DNA from: Pseudomonas sp. Tri1
GTDB taxonomy: Bacteria; Pseudomonadota; Gammaproteobacteria; Pseudomonadales; Pseudomonadaceae
Reading direction: 5' to 3'
DNA length: 64,000 nt
NCBI RefSeq assembly: GCF_017968885.1
Contig: NZ_CP072913.1
Coordinates: forward strand, 682,001 to 746,000
A program made the position numbers and the translations under genes. Positions 37,695 to 47,236 of the stretch are shown piece by piece. The notes beneath the pieces were generated by a model. That model saw only the letters and a program-made list of their open reading frames with translations, was not told the origin of the DNA and did not search any database. Every line of letters begins with the position of its first letter. Position 1 is the stretch's first letter.

Positions 37695-38371
37695 ATGACA
37701 TGGGGATTCGACCGGCCAATGGGCAGGTGCTTCTGCGCAGTGACACTCCGGCAGCTGCCGTGGTGGGCGGCAGTATCGTGTCATTTGATGAGGGACTGTC
37801 CCTCCAGGATCGAGAAGATATCTACCTGAGCAACCTGTACGCGCAATTGGCAACACGTTCGGCCTACAAGGACGGTTTGGTCGGCAACTGGTTTGACTAT
37901 TACAAAAATAAACTCAGGTATCTGGGATGGGATTCGGCGCGTCCTGTCAGTGCCGGGCGGGCGGGGCAGGGATTGATGGCCGATAGCGTTTCGCGGCAAA
38001 TATCCCGGTCATTTGATGAACGTTTTTCCCGGCAGGCGAGCCAGGCGTTAGGAACCCTGAGGCGTAATCCCGATGCGCTCGAGGTATTTGAAAGAACAAG
38101 CCTGATGCGTGACACGGGATGCTTCCAGGTGATTCCCTGCACGCCCAAGTCTTCCGGGAGAATAGAGATAGGGCTCTACCACAAGCAGTTCCGCACCCGC
38201 AGAACGGTTTCGAGATTTCTGTTCTGGCCGATAGAGGACGTGGTGGAAAGCAGCCAGGAAGAAATGGCGGTTATTACATTCAACACGCTGCACTACGCAA
38301 CGTTCAGAGAAAAAGTCGCCGCCGCGGTGATGAGCGAGACAGTCCGCCATCTGCATGCGTTGGAACTTTGA
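37691..38371 (+). CDS. Unrecognised protein, third of three apparent tandem paralogues
   Basis: A 226-residue protein overlapping its upstream neighbour by 4 bases (ATGA), so translation is coupled. The conserved block is at residues 25-80: GGSIVSFDEGLSLQDREDIY, SNLYAQLATRSAY, NWFDYYKNKLRYLGW. The C-terminal half (DTGCFQVIPCTPKSSGRIEI, FLFWPIEDVVESSQ) lines up with the matching half of the first paralogue. The middle is Ser/Arg/Gln-rich. No known domain recognised. The convergent retS begins its 3' end 37 bases downstream. Confidence 0.75.
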   Translation: MNDMGIRPANGQVLLRSDTPAAAVVGGSIVSFDEGLSLQDREDIYLSNLYAQLATRSAYKDGLVGNWFDYYKNKLRYLGWDSARPVSAGRAGQGLMADSVSRQISRSFDERFSRQASQALGTLRRNPDALEVFERTSLMRDTGCFQVIPCTPKSSGRIEIGLYHKQFRTRRTVSRFLFWPIEDVVESSQEEMAVITFNTLHYATFREKVAAAVMSETVRHLHALEL

Positions 38372-38408
38372 ACAGAGCGGCGGGGCCCGCTGACCGCCAT
38401 GTCGCCGC

Positions 38409-41186
38409 CTAGGATGTGTGCGCCGCCGACCTGTTCTGCTGATCACGCTGGGCCACCCAGTGCTCGATCAGCTCGCGCAATTGCGACAGCTCCACCGGCT
38501 TGGCCATGTGCCCGTCCATCCCGGCCTGACGGGCGCGCTCCTTGTGTTCGGCCAGGATGTGCGCGGTGAGCGCCACTACGGGGGTGCGGGTCCGCTGGTT
38601 GCCCATCTCCCAGGCGCGCAATTGCTGGGTGGCGGAAAAGCCGTCGAGGATCGGCATCTCGCAGTCCATCAAGACCAGATCGTAGCGCTGCTCCTTCATG
38701 GCCTTGAGGGCTTCTTCGCCATTGCTGGCGGTGTCGGGTTGCAGGTTGAGCTTGCCGAGCATGCCGCGGATGACCTTGGTGGAAATGCTGTTGTCCTCGG
38801 CCACCAGGATGCGGAAATCGCTGGGCACTTTCACCGGGATGACCGGCCCAGCGTTCGCTGGCATGTTCGGCGCCTGGCCCTTGTTGCGTTGGTTCAGTTC
38901 GTCCGCCAGGGTGGTCTTGAGGGTATAGCCGGCCACTGGTTTGGCAAGGATGCGCTTGACCCCGCTGTTGCGTGCAACGATCTTGCTCGGCGCGTTGCTG
39001 ATGCCGGTGAGCATGATCAACAGGATGTCGTGGTTCAGGCTCGGGTCTTCCTTGATCTTGGCCGCCAGTTGCATGCCGGTCATGCCGGGCATGTTCTGGT
39101 CCAGCAACACCACGTCGAAATAGTCCCGCAGGTGCGCCTTGGTGCGCAGCAGCGCCAGGGCTTCCTTGCCCGACGGCACCGCACTGACATTCAGGCCCCA
39201 GGCACTGCACTGCTGCACCAATACCTTGCGACAGGTGTCGTTGTCGTCGACGATCAGCACGCGTGCCCCTTGCAGCGGGCTGTCGAGGTCGGAGGTCGGA
39301 TGTTCGAGGCGGTCCGGGTCCAGTGGCAAGGTCAGCCATAAGGTGCTGCCCTGGCTGCTGCCGCTTTTGATGCCGAATTCCCCGTGCATCAGGATGATCA
39401 GCTGGCGGGCAATGACCAGGCCCAGGTTACCGCCCAGGCGCGTGGCCGAGAGGAAGTTCTTGCTGTGCAGCTCGGCATGCATCAGCGTGTCGCGCTCTTC
39501 GGCGTCCATCGGCGATCCGCTGTCCTGTACGGCAATGCGCAGGCGCGGCTGATTGCTGCGCTCGTCGAGGGCCACGACGATCAACACCTCGCCTTCGTCG
39601 GTTTTTTTCAAGGCGTTTTCCAGCAGGCTCAGCAGCGCCTGGCGCAGCCGCGTCGGGTCGCCGCTGATGACCCGTGGTACCTGGGGTTGGATGAAGCTGA
39701 TCAACTCGACATTTTGCTGCTCCGCCTTGGCGCGGAAGATGCTCAGGCAATCCTCGATCAGGGCATTGAGGTCGAACTGCACATCGTCCAGTTCGATCTG
39801 CCCGGATTCGAGTCGGGAAATGTCGAGGATCTCGTTGATCAGGGTCAGCAGCTCATTGCCGGCGCTGTGGATCGTCTGCACGTAGTCACGCTGCTTGACC
39901 GACAGCGGCGTGCCCAGCAGCAGCTCGGTCATGCCCAGTACGCCGTTCATCGGGGTACGGATTTCGTGGCTGATCTTGGCCAGGAATTCGGCCTTGGCAT
40001 TGATTTCTGCATTGCTCGCCGCCAGGTCGCGGCTGATGCTGAAACGGCTCTCGTTGATGGAGCGCTGGCGTTCACCCAGGGCAACGCTCATCAGCAGGCC
40101 GCTGATGCAGATGAATACCAGCAAGGTGACGATCAGGCCCTGTGGCGGGACTTCCGTGAGACCTTGCAGGGCCGGCAGGATGATCAGTGTGCCGAGGTTG
40201 AAAACCACCATCGCCGCGACGAACAGCCGGGCCGGGCGGTAACCCTTTTGCCAGTGCCAGGCACTGACGAACAACATGCTCAGGCCGGCCAGGGCCACCA
40301 GTGCATAGGTCATGATATTGAGCGGCAAGGTGTTGACGAACAACAGCAACAGGCTGCACAGCATGACCAGCACAATGTCCCCCAGCAGCAGCCGGTTCAA
40401 CGGATGCGGCCCCAAGGGCGCGAAAAAACGGTAGGCGAACATCAAGCCACAGGGCGCGGTGAACAGCAGCGCCAGGTAGGCCCCGGGTGTCTGGATCGCA
40501 GGCCAGTCAGGTAACCACGGCCCCGCCAGATTCAGCAGCAGTACCAGGCTCAGCATCAGCAGACCTTCACAGGCCGCCAGCCACAAGCAACTGCGTGAAC
40601 GGGTATAGGCGTAGCGGGTGAGGTTGTGCAGGATCAGCATGGCGATGCAGCCGAACAGCAAGCCATAGATCAGCGTCTGGTTCTGATTGGCCGCCGCCAG
40701 TACCGCCGGTTGCAGGGTGACGTAGGGGCGCAGTTCGTGTCGCGATGCCAGTCGCAGGTAGACGTCCAGCGGTTTATCGCTACGCGGCAGCGCCAGCATG
40801 AAATCGCTGGTGGGCACGGGGAGTTCGGTGCGTGGCAGGGTATCGCCGCTGATTTGTTGGTCAACCACGGCATCACCGTCCAGCACATAGAGATTCAGGC
40901 GAGACAGGTCGGGTGCGAAGATGCGCAGGATTTGTTCATGCTTGTCGGGTGCCAGCCGAAAACGCAACCACAGTGCCCCGCCAGGTTCGGCTGCTTTGAG
41001 CCGGTCCAGGTCGATGGGGCTGAATTGATTGGTGTAGCGGGCAGAGCGGATGTCGCTGAGCGTCAGGTCGCCCTGTTCGTCGAGCAATACCGCCCAGCCA
41101 CTGCCTGGCGCGGCCTGTGCCGGGAGCATGCAGAGCAGCGTCAGCAGGGTGACGGTTAAGCCTATGGCAATCCTGAGCCAGCGCAC
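38409..41186 (-). CDS. retS: Hybrid sensor kinase RetS
   Basis: A 925-residue hybrid kinase: signal peptide, periplasmic 7TMR-DISMED2 domain, seven-helix 7TMR-DISM membrane domain (about 180-380), HisKA with H407 (KISHEIRTPMNG), HATPase, and two receiver domains with D696 (LLDQNMPG) and D841 (LMDCEMPILDG). These three residues fall exactly 17 below H424, D713 and D858 of PAO1 RetS, and purD follows as in PAO1. RetS blocks GacS, lowering RsmY/RsmZ and so favouring motility and acute virulence over biofilm. The start is GTG at 41186 with AAGGGA before it. Confidence 0.93.
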   Translation of the reverse strand: MRWLRIAIGLTVTLLTLLCMLPAQAAPGSGWAVLLDEQGDLTLSDIRSARYTNQFSPIDLDRLKAAEPGGALWLRFRLAPDKHEQILRIFAPDLSRLNLYVLDGDAVVDQQISGDTLPRTELPVPTSDFMLALPRSDKPLDVYLRLASRHELRPYVTLQPAVLAAANQNQTLIYGLLFGCIAMLILHNLTRYAYTRSRSCLWLAACEGLLMLSLVLLLNLAGPWLPDWPAIQTPGAYLALLFTAPCGLMFAYRFFAPLGPHPLNRLLLGDIVLVMLCSLLLLFVNTLPLNIMTYALVALAGLSMLFVSAWHWQKGYRPARLFVAAMVVFNLGTLIILPALQGLTEVPPQGLIVTLLVFICISGLLMSVALGERQRSINESRFSISRDLAASNAEINAKAEFLAKISHEIRTPMNGVLGMTELLLGTPLSVKQRDYVQTIHSAGNELLTLINEILDISRLESGQIELDDVQFDLNALIEDCLSIFRAKAEQQNVELISFIQPQVPRVISGDPTRLRQALLSLLENALKKTDEGEVLIVVALDERSNQPRLRIAVQDSGSPMDAEERDTLMHAELHSKNFLSATRLGGNLGLVIARQLIILMHGEFGIKSGSSQGSTLWLTLPLDPDRLEHPTSDLDSPLQGARVLIVDDNDTCRKVLVQQCSAWGLNVSAVPSGKEALALLRTKAHLRDYFDVVLLDQNMPGMTGMQLAAKIKEDPSLNHDILLIMLTGISNAPSKIVARNSGVKRILAKPVAGYTLKTTLADELNQRNKGQAPNMPANAGPVIPVKVPSDFRILVAEDNSISTKVIRGMLGKLNLQPDTASNGEEALKAMKEQRYDLVLMDCEMPILDGFSATQQLRAWEMGNQRTRTPVVALTAHILAEHKERARQAGMDGHMAKPVELSQLRELIEHWVAQRDQQNRSAAHTS

Positions 41187-41241
41187 GGCGAAATCCCTTC
41201 GTAGGTTGATGCCAGATTATAACTATGCGCGGCGCCCGAGT

Positions 41242-41274
41242 AGACAGGCAAGGGTCACCGACCCTTGCCTGTCT
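41242..41274 (-). terminator. Perfect 14-bp hairpin after purD
   Basis: Arms AGACAGGCAAGGGT and ACCCTTGCCTGTCT around a 5-base loop, 12 bases beyond the purD stop and upstream of retS. There is no T run on either strand, so it is a strong hairpin but not a standard intrinsic terminator. Confidence 0.6.
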
Positions 41275-41285
41275 GAATGACCGGA

Positions 41286-42581
41286 TTATTCCAGACTTTC
41301 GCCGCGCTCGCGGGCAATGGCGCGATAGCCAATGTCCTTACGGTAGAAACAGCCTTCCCAATCGAGCTCAGTGGCAAGCTTGTAGGCCTGCTGCTGGGCG
41401 GCGTCCACACTGGTACCCATGGCGGTGGCGCACAGCACGCGACCACCAGCGGTGACCACTTGGCCGTCCTTCAATGCAGTACCTGCGTGGAACACCTTGC
41501 CTTCGAGCTGGGCCGCTGCGTCCAGACCCCGGATCACGCTACCCTTGGCGTAGTCGCCCGGATAACCGCCAGCCGCCAATACCACACCGACGCTTGGACG
41601 CGGATCCCACTGGGCTTCGACCTTGTCCAGCGCCTGGGCCAGGGCGGCTTCGACAAGCAACACCAGGCTCGATTGCAGGCGCAGCATTACCGGCTGGGTC
41701 TCAGGATCGCCGAAACGGCAGTTGAATTCGATGACTTTTGGGTTACCAGCCTTGTCGATCATCAGCCCTGCGTACAGGAAACCAGTGTAGACGTTGCCTT
41801 CTTCGGCCATGCCGCGCACGGTCGGCCAGATCACCTGGTCCATGACCCGTTGGTGCACTTGGGCAGTGACCACCGGGGCCGGGGAGTAGGCGCCCATGCC
41901 GCCGGTGTTCGGGCCGCTGTCGCCGTCGCCGACACGTTTGTGGTCCTGGCTGGTGGCCATTGGCAAGACGTTCTTGCCATCGACCATGACGATGAAGCTG
42001 GCCTCCTCGCCATCGAGGAACTCCTCGATCACCACCCGGGAACCGGCGTCACCGAAGGCATTGCCGGCCAGCATGTCGCGCACGGCGTCTTCGGCTTCGG
42101 CCAGGGTCATGGCAACGATCACGCCTTTACCGGCGGCCAGGCCGTCGGCCTTGATCACGATCGGTGCGCCTTTCTCGCGCAGGTAGGCCAGGGCGGGTTC
42201 GATTTCGGTGAAGTTCTGGTAGTCGGCGGTCGGGATCTTGTGGCGCGCCAGGAAGTCCTTGGTGAAGGCTTTCGAGCCTTCCAGTTGCGCGGCACCTGCG
42301 GTCGGACCAAAGCAATCCAGGCCACGGGAGCGGAACAGGTCGACCACACCGGCAACCAGCGGCACTTCCGGACCGACGATGGTCAGCGAGACGTTCTTCT
42401 CGGCGAAGTCGGCCAGTTGTTCCAGGGCCAGCACGTCTATGGCGACGTTTTCGCACTTGGCTTCGATGGCGGTGCCGGCATTGCCCGGTGCCACGAAGAC
42501 TTTCTGTACACGCGGATCCTGAGCCACTTTCCAGGCCAGGGCGTGTTCGCGGCCACCGCTGCCAATGATCAAAACATTCAT
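41286..42581 (-). CDS. purD: Phosphoribosylamine-glycine ligase PurD
   Basis: A 431-residue ATP-grasp enzyme of purine synthesis, making GAR from phosphoribosylamine and glycine. N-terminal MNVLIIGSGGREHALAWKVA, central GSKAFTKDFLARHKIPTADY, and C-terminal FNCRFGDPETQPVMLRLQS are diagnostic. The ATG at 42581 is the family start. It is separated from the upstream purH by about 190 bases containing a long palindrome. Confidence 0.98.
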   Translation of the reverse strand: MNVLIIGSGGREHALAWKVAQDPRVQKVFVAPGNAGTAIEAKCENVAIDVLALEQLADFAEKNVSLTIVGPEVPLVAGVVDLFRSRGLDCFGPTAGAAQLEGSKAFTKDFLARHKIPTADYQNFTEIEPALAYLREKGAPIVIKADGLAAGKGVIVAMTLAEAEDAVRDMLAGNAFGDAGSRVVIEEFLDGEEASFIVMVDGKNVLPMATSQDHKRVGDGDSGPNTGGMGAYSPAPVVTAQVHQRVMDQVIWPTVRGMAEEGNVYTGFLYAGLMIDKAGNPKVIEFNCRFGDPETQPVMLRLQSSLVLLVEAALAQALDKVEAQWDPRPSVGVVLAAGGYPGDYAKGSVIRGLDAAAQLEGKVFHAGTALKDGQVVTAGGRVLCATAMGTSVDAAQQQAYKLATELDWEGCFYRKDIGYRAIARERGESLE

Positions 42582-42670
42582 TTCAAAAACCTCGGATGAC
42601 GCTGATTCTGTTTGGAGCCTAGGGCATTTTGTGCCGTAGGAGGTCGCAATGAAGTCGGTAGATGCAAGGC

Positions 42671-42730
42671 GGAGTCGACCTCGATGAGCGGAGTTGCCTT
42701 TTGGCAATGAGCATCATCGAGGTCGGCTCC
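42671..42730. repeat. Long imperfect palindrome between purH and purD
   Basis: Outer arms of 17 bases (GGAGTCGACCTCGATGA and TCATCGAGGTCGGCTCC, one G-T wobble) enclose an inner hairpin GTTGCC-TTTT-GGCAAT. The whole element is 60 bases and could fold into one long stem. It is unlike the REP doublets of the window. It could be another dispersed repeat class, or a processing or termination signal between the two purine genes. Confidence 0.7.
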
Positions 42731-42769
42731 AACGCAGCAGATACCGGCTTCAGTGCGGCCGTCGTCTTG

Positions 42770-44377
42770 TTAGTGACGGAAGTGGCGCATGCCGGTGAAT
42801 ACCATGGCGATGCCAGCCTCGTCGGCCGCAGCAATCACTTCTGCGTCACGCATCGAGCCACCCGGCTGGATCACCGCGGTGATGCCGACCTTGGCCGCGT
42901 TGTCGATACCGTCGCGGAACGGGAAGAACGCATCGGAGGCCATGACCGCGCCCTGTACCTGCAAACCGGCGTGTTCGGCCTTGATTGCGGCGATGCGGGC
43001 CGAGTTCACGCGGCTCATCTGGCCAGCGCCGACGCCGATGGTCTGACGGTTCTTGGCGTAGACGATAGCGTTGGACTTGACGTACTTGGCGACTTTCCAG
43101 GCGAAGATCAGGTCGTTGATTTCCTGCTCGCTCGGGGCGCGCTTGGTCACCACTTTGAGGTCTTCGCTGCCGATCATGCCGATGTCACGGCTCTGTACCA
43201 GCAGGCCACCGTTGACCCGCTTGTAGTCCCAGGCCGGCGCACGGTCGGCCGACCATTGGCCGCAGGCCAGCAAGCGTACGTTGGCTTTGGCGGCGACGAT
43301 GGCGCGGGCTTCTTCGCTGACCGAAGGCGCGATGATCACTTCGACGAACTGACGCTCGACGATGGCCTTGGCGGTCTCGGCGTCCAATTCACGGTTGAAG
43401 GCGATGATGCCGCCAAATGCCGATTCGGTGTCGGTGGCATAGGCCAGTTCGTAGGCCTGGCGGATGCCGCCCTCGGCGTCCGGGCTGACGGCCACGCCGC
43501 ATGGGTTGGCGTGCTTGACGATCACGCAGGCGGGCTTGACGAAACTCTTCACGCACTCCAGCGCGGCGTCGGTATCGGCCACGTTGTTGAACGACAGTTC
43601 CTTGCCTTGCAGCTGGGTGGCGGTGGCGATGCCGACCTCGGCAGGCTTGGCTTCCACGTAGAACGCCGCGCTCTGGTGCGGGTTCTCGCCGTAGCGCATT
43701 TCCTGGGCCTTGATGAACTGGGTGTTGAAGGTGCGCGGGAATTCGCTGCGATCTTCTGTGCTCAGGGTTTGCGCGGCCTGGTTAACGGTGCCCATGTAGT
43801 TGGCGATCATGCCGTCGTAGGCGGCGGTGTGTTCGAAGGCCTTGAGCATCAGGTCGAAACGCTGGGCGTAGGTCAGGCCACCGGCCTTGAGGTTCTCCAG
43901 TACGTTGGCGTAGTCGCTGGCGTTGACGACGATGGCCACGTCTTTGTGGTTCTTGGCCGCCGAGCGGACCATGGTCGGGCCACCGATGTCGATATTTTCG
44001 ATGGCGGTCGGCAGGTCGCAGCCTGGCTTGTTGATGGTGGCTTCGAACGGATAGAGGTTGACGGCCACCAGGTCGATCGGCTTGATGCCGTGTTCGTTCA
44101 TGATGGCGTCGTCGATGCCGCGACGGCCGAGGATCCCGCCGTGGATTTTCGGGTGCAGGGTCTTGACCCGACCGTCCATCATTTCCGCAAAACCGGTGTA
44201 GTCCGCGACTTCCACTGCGGCGACGCCGTTATCCTGCAGCAGTTTGAAGGTCCCGCCGGTGGAGAGAATCTCGACGCCCAGCTGTTGCAGCTCGCGGGCG
44301 AATTCGAGGATCCCGGTCTTGTCAGAGACGCTGATCAAGGCGCGGCGGATCGGCAGGCGGGTGGTCTGGTCGGTCAT
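42770..44377 (-). CDS. purH: Bifunctional AICAR formyltransferase/IMP cyclohydrolase PurH
   Basis: A 535-residue enzyme for the last two steps of IMP synthesis. The N-terminal MGS-like cyclohydrolase domain ([37 protein letters not shown]) is followed by the AICAR transformylase domain ([15 protein letters not shown]). The ATG at 44377 ([12 protein letters not shown]) gives the usual length; a few in-frame codons upstream are not used. Confidence 0.98.
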   Translation of the reverse strand: MTDQTTRLPIRRALISVSDKTGILEFARELQQLGVEILSTGGTFKLLQDNGVAAVEVADYTGFAEMMDGRVKTLHPKIHGGILGRRGIDDAIMNEHGIKPIDLVAVNLYPFEATINKPGCDLPTAIENIDIGGPTMVRSAAKNHKDVAIVVNASDYANVLENLKAGGLTYAQRFDLMLKAFEHTAAYDGMIANYMGTVNQAAQTLSTEDRSEFPRTFNTQFIKAQEMRYGENPHQSAAFYVEAKPAEVGIATATQLQGKELSFNNVADTDAALECVKSFVKPACVIVKHANPCGVAVSPDAEGGIRQAYELAYATDTESAFGGIIAFNRELDAETAKAIVERQFVEVIIAPSVSEEARAIVAAKANVRLLACGQWSADRAPAWDYKRVNGGLLVQSRDIGMIGSEDLKVVTKRAPSEQEINDLIFAWKVAKYVKSNAIVYAKNRQTIGVGAGQMSRVNSARIAAIKAEHAGLQVQGAVMASDAFFPFRDGIDNAAKVGITAVIQPGGSMRDAEVIAAADEAGIAMVFTGMRHFRH

Positions 44378-44408
44378 TTCAATTTCCATCAAAAGCAAGG
44401 GAAGTCAG

Positions 44409-44442
44409 CAAAAAAGGCGACCGTTTTTTATGCGGGCGCCTT
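44409..44442 (-). terminator. Intrinsic terminator after fis
   Basis: On the minus strand AAAGGCGCCCG pairs with CGGTCGCCTTT around an A-rich loop, followed by a run of T. It lies between the fis stop and the purH start, so purH needs its own promoter nearby. Confidence 0.7.
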
Positions 44443-44460
44443 TCTGGTTTGATTGAATGC

Positions 44461-44781
44461 TTACAGCAGATCGTACTGCTTGAGTTTCTTGCGCAGGGTG
44501 CCGCGGTTCAGGCCCAGCAGCTCACTGGCCTTGGTCTGGTTACCCTTGACATAGTTCATCACGCTTTCGAGCAGAGGCGCCTCGACTTCGGAAAGCACCA
44601 GGTTGTACACATCCGTGACGGCAGCGCCCTCAAGGTGGGCGAAATAATTGTGCAGCGCCTTCTCGACACTTCCGCGAAGGGTCTGACCTTCTTCGCTGGG
44701 CGTGTTGAGGTGCTGTTTCAAATTCACGTTGTCGCTCACGGGTGTTATTCCACTCACTAAAGTCTCGGTCATCATCGTCAT
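44461..44781 (-). CDS. fis: DNA-binding protein Fis
   Basis: A 106-residue Fis protein. The C-terminal helix-turn-helix [20 protein letters not shown] is diagnostic. Fis bends DNA and tunes growth-linked promoters. Its ATG overlaps the dusB stop by 4 bases, the conserved dusB-fis operon. Confidence 0.97.
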   Translation of the reverse strand: MTMMTETLVSGITPVSDNVNLKQHLNTPSEEGQTLRGSVEKALHNYFAHLEGAAVTDVYNLVLSEVEAPLLESVMNYVKGNQTKASELLGLNRGTLRKKLKQYDLL

Positions 44782-45785
44782 GCGGCCACCCCTTCGTCCC
44801 CTGTCAGGCTCTTGTAACGCTCAGCGAAGAACGCCTGAACGTCGGCGCATTGTGCTTGCGTACCATCCAAACGATTGAAACGGGCGCGAAACTCCCTGGC
44901 GCCCGGCAGGGTTGCGAGATACCAGCCCACATGCTTGCGTGCGATGCGTACACCCATGACTTCTCCATAGAAGGCATGCAGCGCGGCCAGATGCTCTAGC
45001 AGAATACGTTCCACCTCGGACAACTGCGGCGCAGCGAGCTTTTCGCCGGTGCGCAGGAAGTGTTCGATCTCACGAAAAATCCATGGCCGCCCTTGGGCGG
45101 CCCGGCCGATCAACAGGCCGTCGGCACCGGTCGCATCCAACACGTACCGGGCCTTCTCGGGCGAATCGACGTCGCCGTTGGCAAAGACCGGAATCGACAC
45201 CGCCTGCTTGATCGCGGCGATGGTGTCGTACTCGGCTTCACCGGTGTACAGGTCGGCACGGGTGCGGCCGTGGACCGCCAGCGCCGTGATACCTGCCTGT
45301 TCGGCGATCTTCGCCACCGTCAGGCCGTTCTTGTTCTCCCGGTCCCACCCGGTGCGGATCTTCAGGGTCACCGGCACATCGACTGCGGCGACGACGGCCT
45401 GCAGGATCTCGGTGACCAGGGCTTCATCTTTCAACAGTGCCGAGCCGGCGGCCTTGTTGCAGACCTTCTTCGCCGGGCAACCCATGTTGATGTCGATGAT
45501 CTGCGCACCCAGCGCCACATTGGCCCGGGCCGCCTCCGCCAGCATCTGTGCGTCGCCACCGGCGATCTGTACCGAGCGGGGCTCGGGATCGCCTTCGTGG
45601 ATCATGCGCAGACGCGATTTGCGGGTGTTCCACAAACTCATGTCGCTGGTGACCATTTCCGAAACCACCAGACCTGCGCCCAGTCGCTTGCACAGCTGAC
45701 GAAAGGGCTGGTCGGTGACGCCCGCCATAGGGGCGAGAACCAGGCCGTTCTGCAATGTATATGGGCCGATGCGTACCGCCGACAT
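44778..45785 (-). CDS. dusB: tRNA-dihydrouridine synthase DusB
   Basis: A 335-residue FMN enzyme that reduces uridine to dihydrouridine in the tRNA D-loop. Motifs: [20 protein letters not shown] near the N-terminus, the catalytic Cys in [19 protein letters not shown], and [20 protein letters not shown]. It is co-transcribed with fis in most gammaproteobacteria. Confidence 0.97.
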   Translation of the reverse strand: MSAVRIGPYTLQNGLVLAPMAGVTDQPFRQLCKRLGAGLVVSEMVTSDMSLWNTRKSRLRMIHEGDPEPRSVQIAGGDAQMLAEAARANVALGAQIIDINMGCPAKKVCNKAAGSALLKDEALVTEILQAVVAAVDVPVTLKIRTGWDRENKNGLTVAKIAEQAGITALAVHGRTRADLYTGEAEYDTIAAIKQAVSIPVFANGDVDSPEKARYVLDATGADGLLIGRAAQGRPWIFREIEHFLRTGEKLAAPQLSEVERILLEHLAALHAFYGEVMGVRIARKHVGWYLATLPGAREFRARFNRLDGTQAQCADVQAFFAERYKSLTGDEGVAA

Positions 45786-45970
45786 AGGACTTCCCTGAAG
45801 TGGGGCCGGATCATGAGACTTCGAAAAAGGGTTGGCATGATACCCGCTCTCGATGACTGGATAAAGGTCGGATTGGATAAAATCTGAACAGCTATTTTGT
45901 TATCGCCAGCGGTTTGGTCTGGGTGGGCCAAGTCAGAAAGCTGTCGTCAATCGGCCGACCCTGGCCGGTT

Positions 45971-47206
45971 TCACTCGGGCGAATGGAAGCTCAGGCTGTA
46001 GTTCACCGCTTTAGGTCCTGGGTCGAGGATGTCCAGTGCGATGTGGATGGGTGTCTGCGGCGGCATTTCGCCGCGGCCTTCCAGATCGCCTCCCAGGTAT
46101 TCCCCGGGCTTGAAGCGGCGGCTGGCGATCAGGTGCCCGTTCAGATCGGCGAAACGCAGCTCCAGCAACGGAAAAGGCTGGGAGAAGGGCGCACGGTTGT
46201 AGATGATCGCGTCCACCACCAGGGCGCCGCTGAATTCCGGATGGCTGCGTACCACCAGGTTGCTGCTCTTGATCTTGGCGATGTCGACCTTGGATGGAAC
46301 GTCGCAGCCAATACTCGGGCAGATTTGCAGGAACCACGGGCGATACTGGTCCTGGCGGGCCAGCTCGTCAAAATGGTAGGCAATGTACTGGCCGGCCAGG
46401 CCTGCGCTGGCGAGCAGTATCAACAGGCCCCACAACAAGCGTCGGCCCCAGGGCGAGCGGCGCTTGCGCCAGTCCAGTTGCAGCGGGTCGTCGTCCAGGT
46501 CGTGGAGGGCTTCGGCGCGTATCCCGGGCTCATGGCGTTCGCGTGTCTTGCGCGGCGATACCGGTTGGATCGGCTCTTCGTCGTGATCGTCGTGATCATC
46601 CGTGGCGGACAGGCGTTCGAGATGTTCGAGGGGCTCGTCGTCTGGTTCCAGGCGCAGGGTGACAGGTTCTTCGTCCGGCTCCAGCGGTTCCAGCGCCAGG
46701 GACAAGGATGGCTCGGTGCGAGGTGGTCGGGCCGGCTCATGGGGCGCGAACGACTCGACGATGGGCTGGATGACGGCTTCGGCGCGCTCGGCAGGGGATT
46801 CGCTGTACAGGCTGTCGGACCAGGGCTCCTGCTCGTCGGGGAGAGGGTCGCGTTGCGCGCTCAGGTTGTCTTCACGGCGGCGGCCGAAGGTGTCCGGTGC
46901 CCGCTTGTCGCGCCGTTCCAGGCGAGCCAGTTCCTTGTCCAGGTCATCGAGGTCCAGCTCGGCGGCGGTCCACTGCTTCTGGCTGATCGCTCGGGGTGGT
47001 GCTTCTGCGGTGGGACTCTTGATCGGCGGCGCCAGGGGCGTGACGGTTTCCTTGCTGGCATGTTGCTCCAGCAATTGCCGCGCGGCATTGAATACTTGCA
47101 GGCATGAGCCGCAACGAACCACTCCGCGAGCCACGCTCAATTGGCCATGGCTGACGCGAAAACTGGTGTGGCAATGCGGACACTGGGTGACGAAACTGTC
47201 AGTCAT
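45971..47206 (-). CDS. Zinc-ribbon DUF3426 membrane protein
   Basis: A 411-residue protein. The N-terminus is an MJ0042-type zinc ribbon with two cysteine pairs (CPHC at residues 9-12, CGSC about 20 residues later). A long acidic, Pro/Glu-rich linker follows, then one membrane helix (LLWGLLILLASAGLAGQY, about residue 250) and a periplasmic DUF3426 domain (CPSIGCDVP; FADLNGHLIASRRFKPGEYL). It sits between dusB and prmA as in PAO1 (PA4851). The function is not known to me; the layout suggests a cytoplasm-to-envelope link. Confidence 0.9.
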   Translation of the reverse strand: MTDSFVTQCPHCHTSFRVSHGQLSVARGVVRCGSCLQVFNAARQLLEQHASKETVTPLAPPIKSPTAEAPPRAISQKQWTAAELDLDDLDKELARLERRDKRAPDTFGRRREDNLSAQRDPLPDEQEPWSDSLYSESPAERAEAVIQPIVESFAPHEPARPPRTEPSLSLALEPLEPDEEPVTLRLEPDDEPLEHLERLSATDDHDDHDEEPIQPVSPRKTRERHEPGIRAEALHDLDDDPLQLDWRKRRSPWGRRLLWGLLILLASAGLAGQYIAYHFDELARQDQYRPWFLQICPSIGCDVPSKVDIAKIKSSNLVVRSHPEFSGALVVDAIIYNRAPFSQPFPLLELRFADLNGHLIASRRFKPGEYLGGDLEGRGEMPPQTPIHIALDILDPGPKAVNYSLSFHSPE

Positions 47207-47236
47207 GCGGCAATCCGGTCGATACAGGCGGCCATT

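Noticed and set aside
42662..44452. 596-codon plus-strand frame opposite purH
   Set aside because: Antisense shadow of purH with no domain signal.
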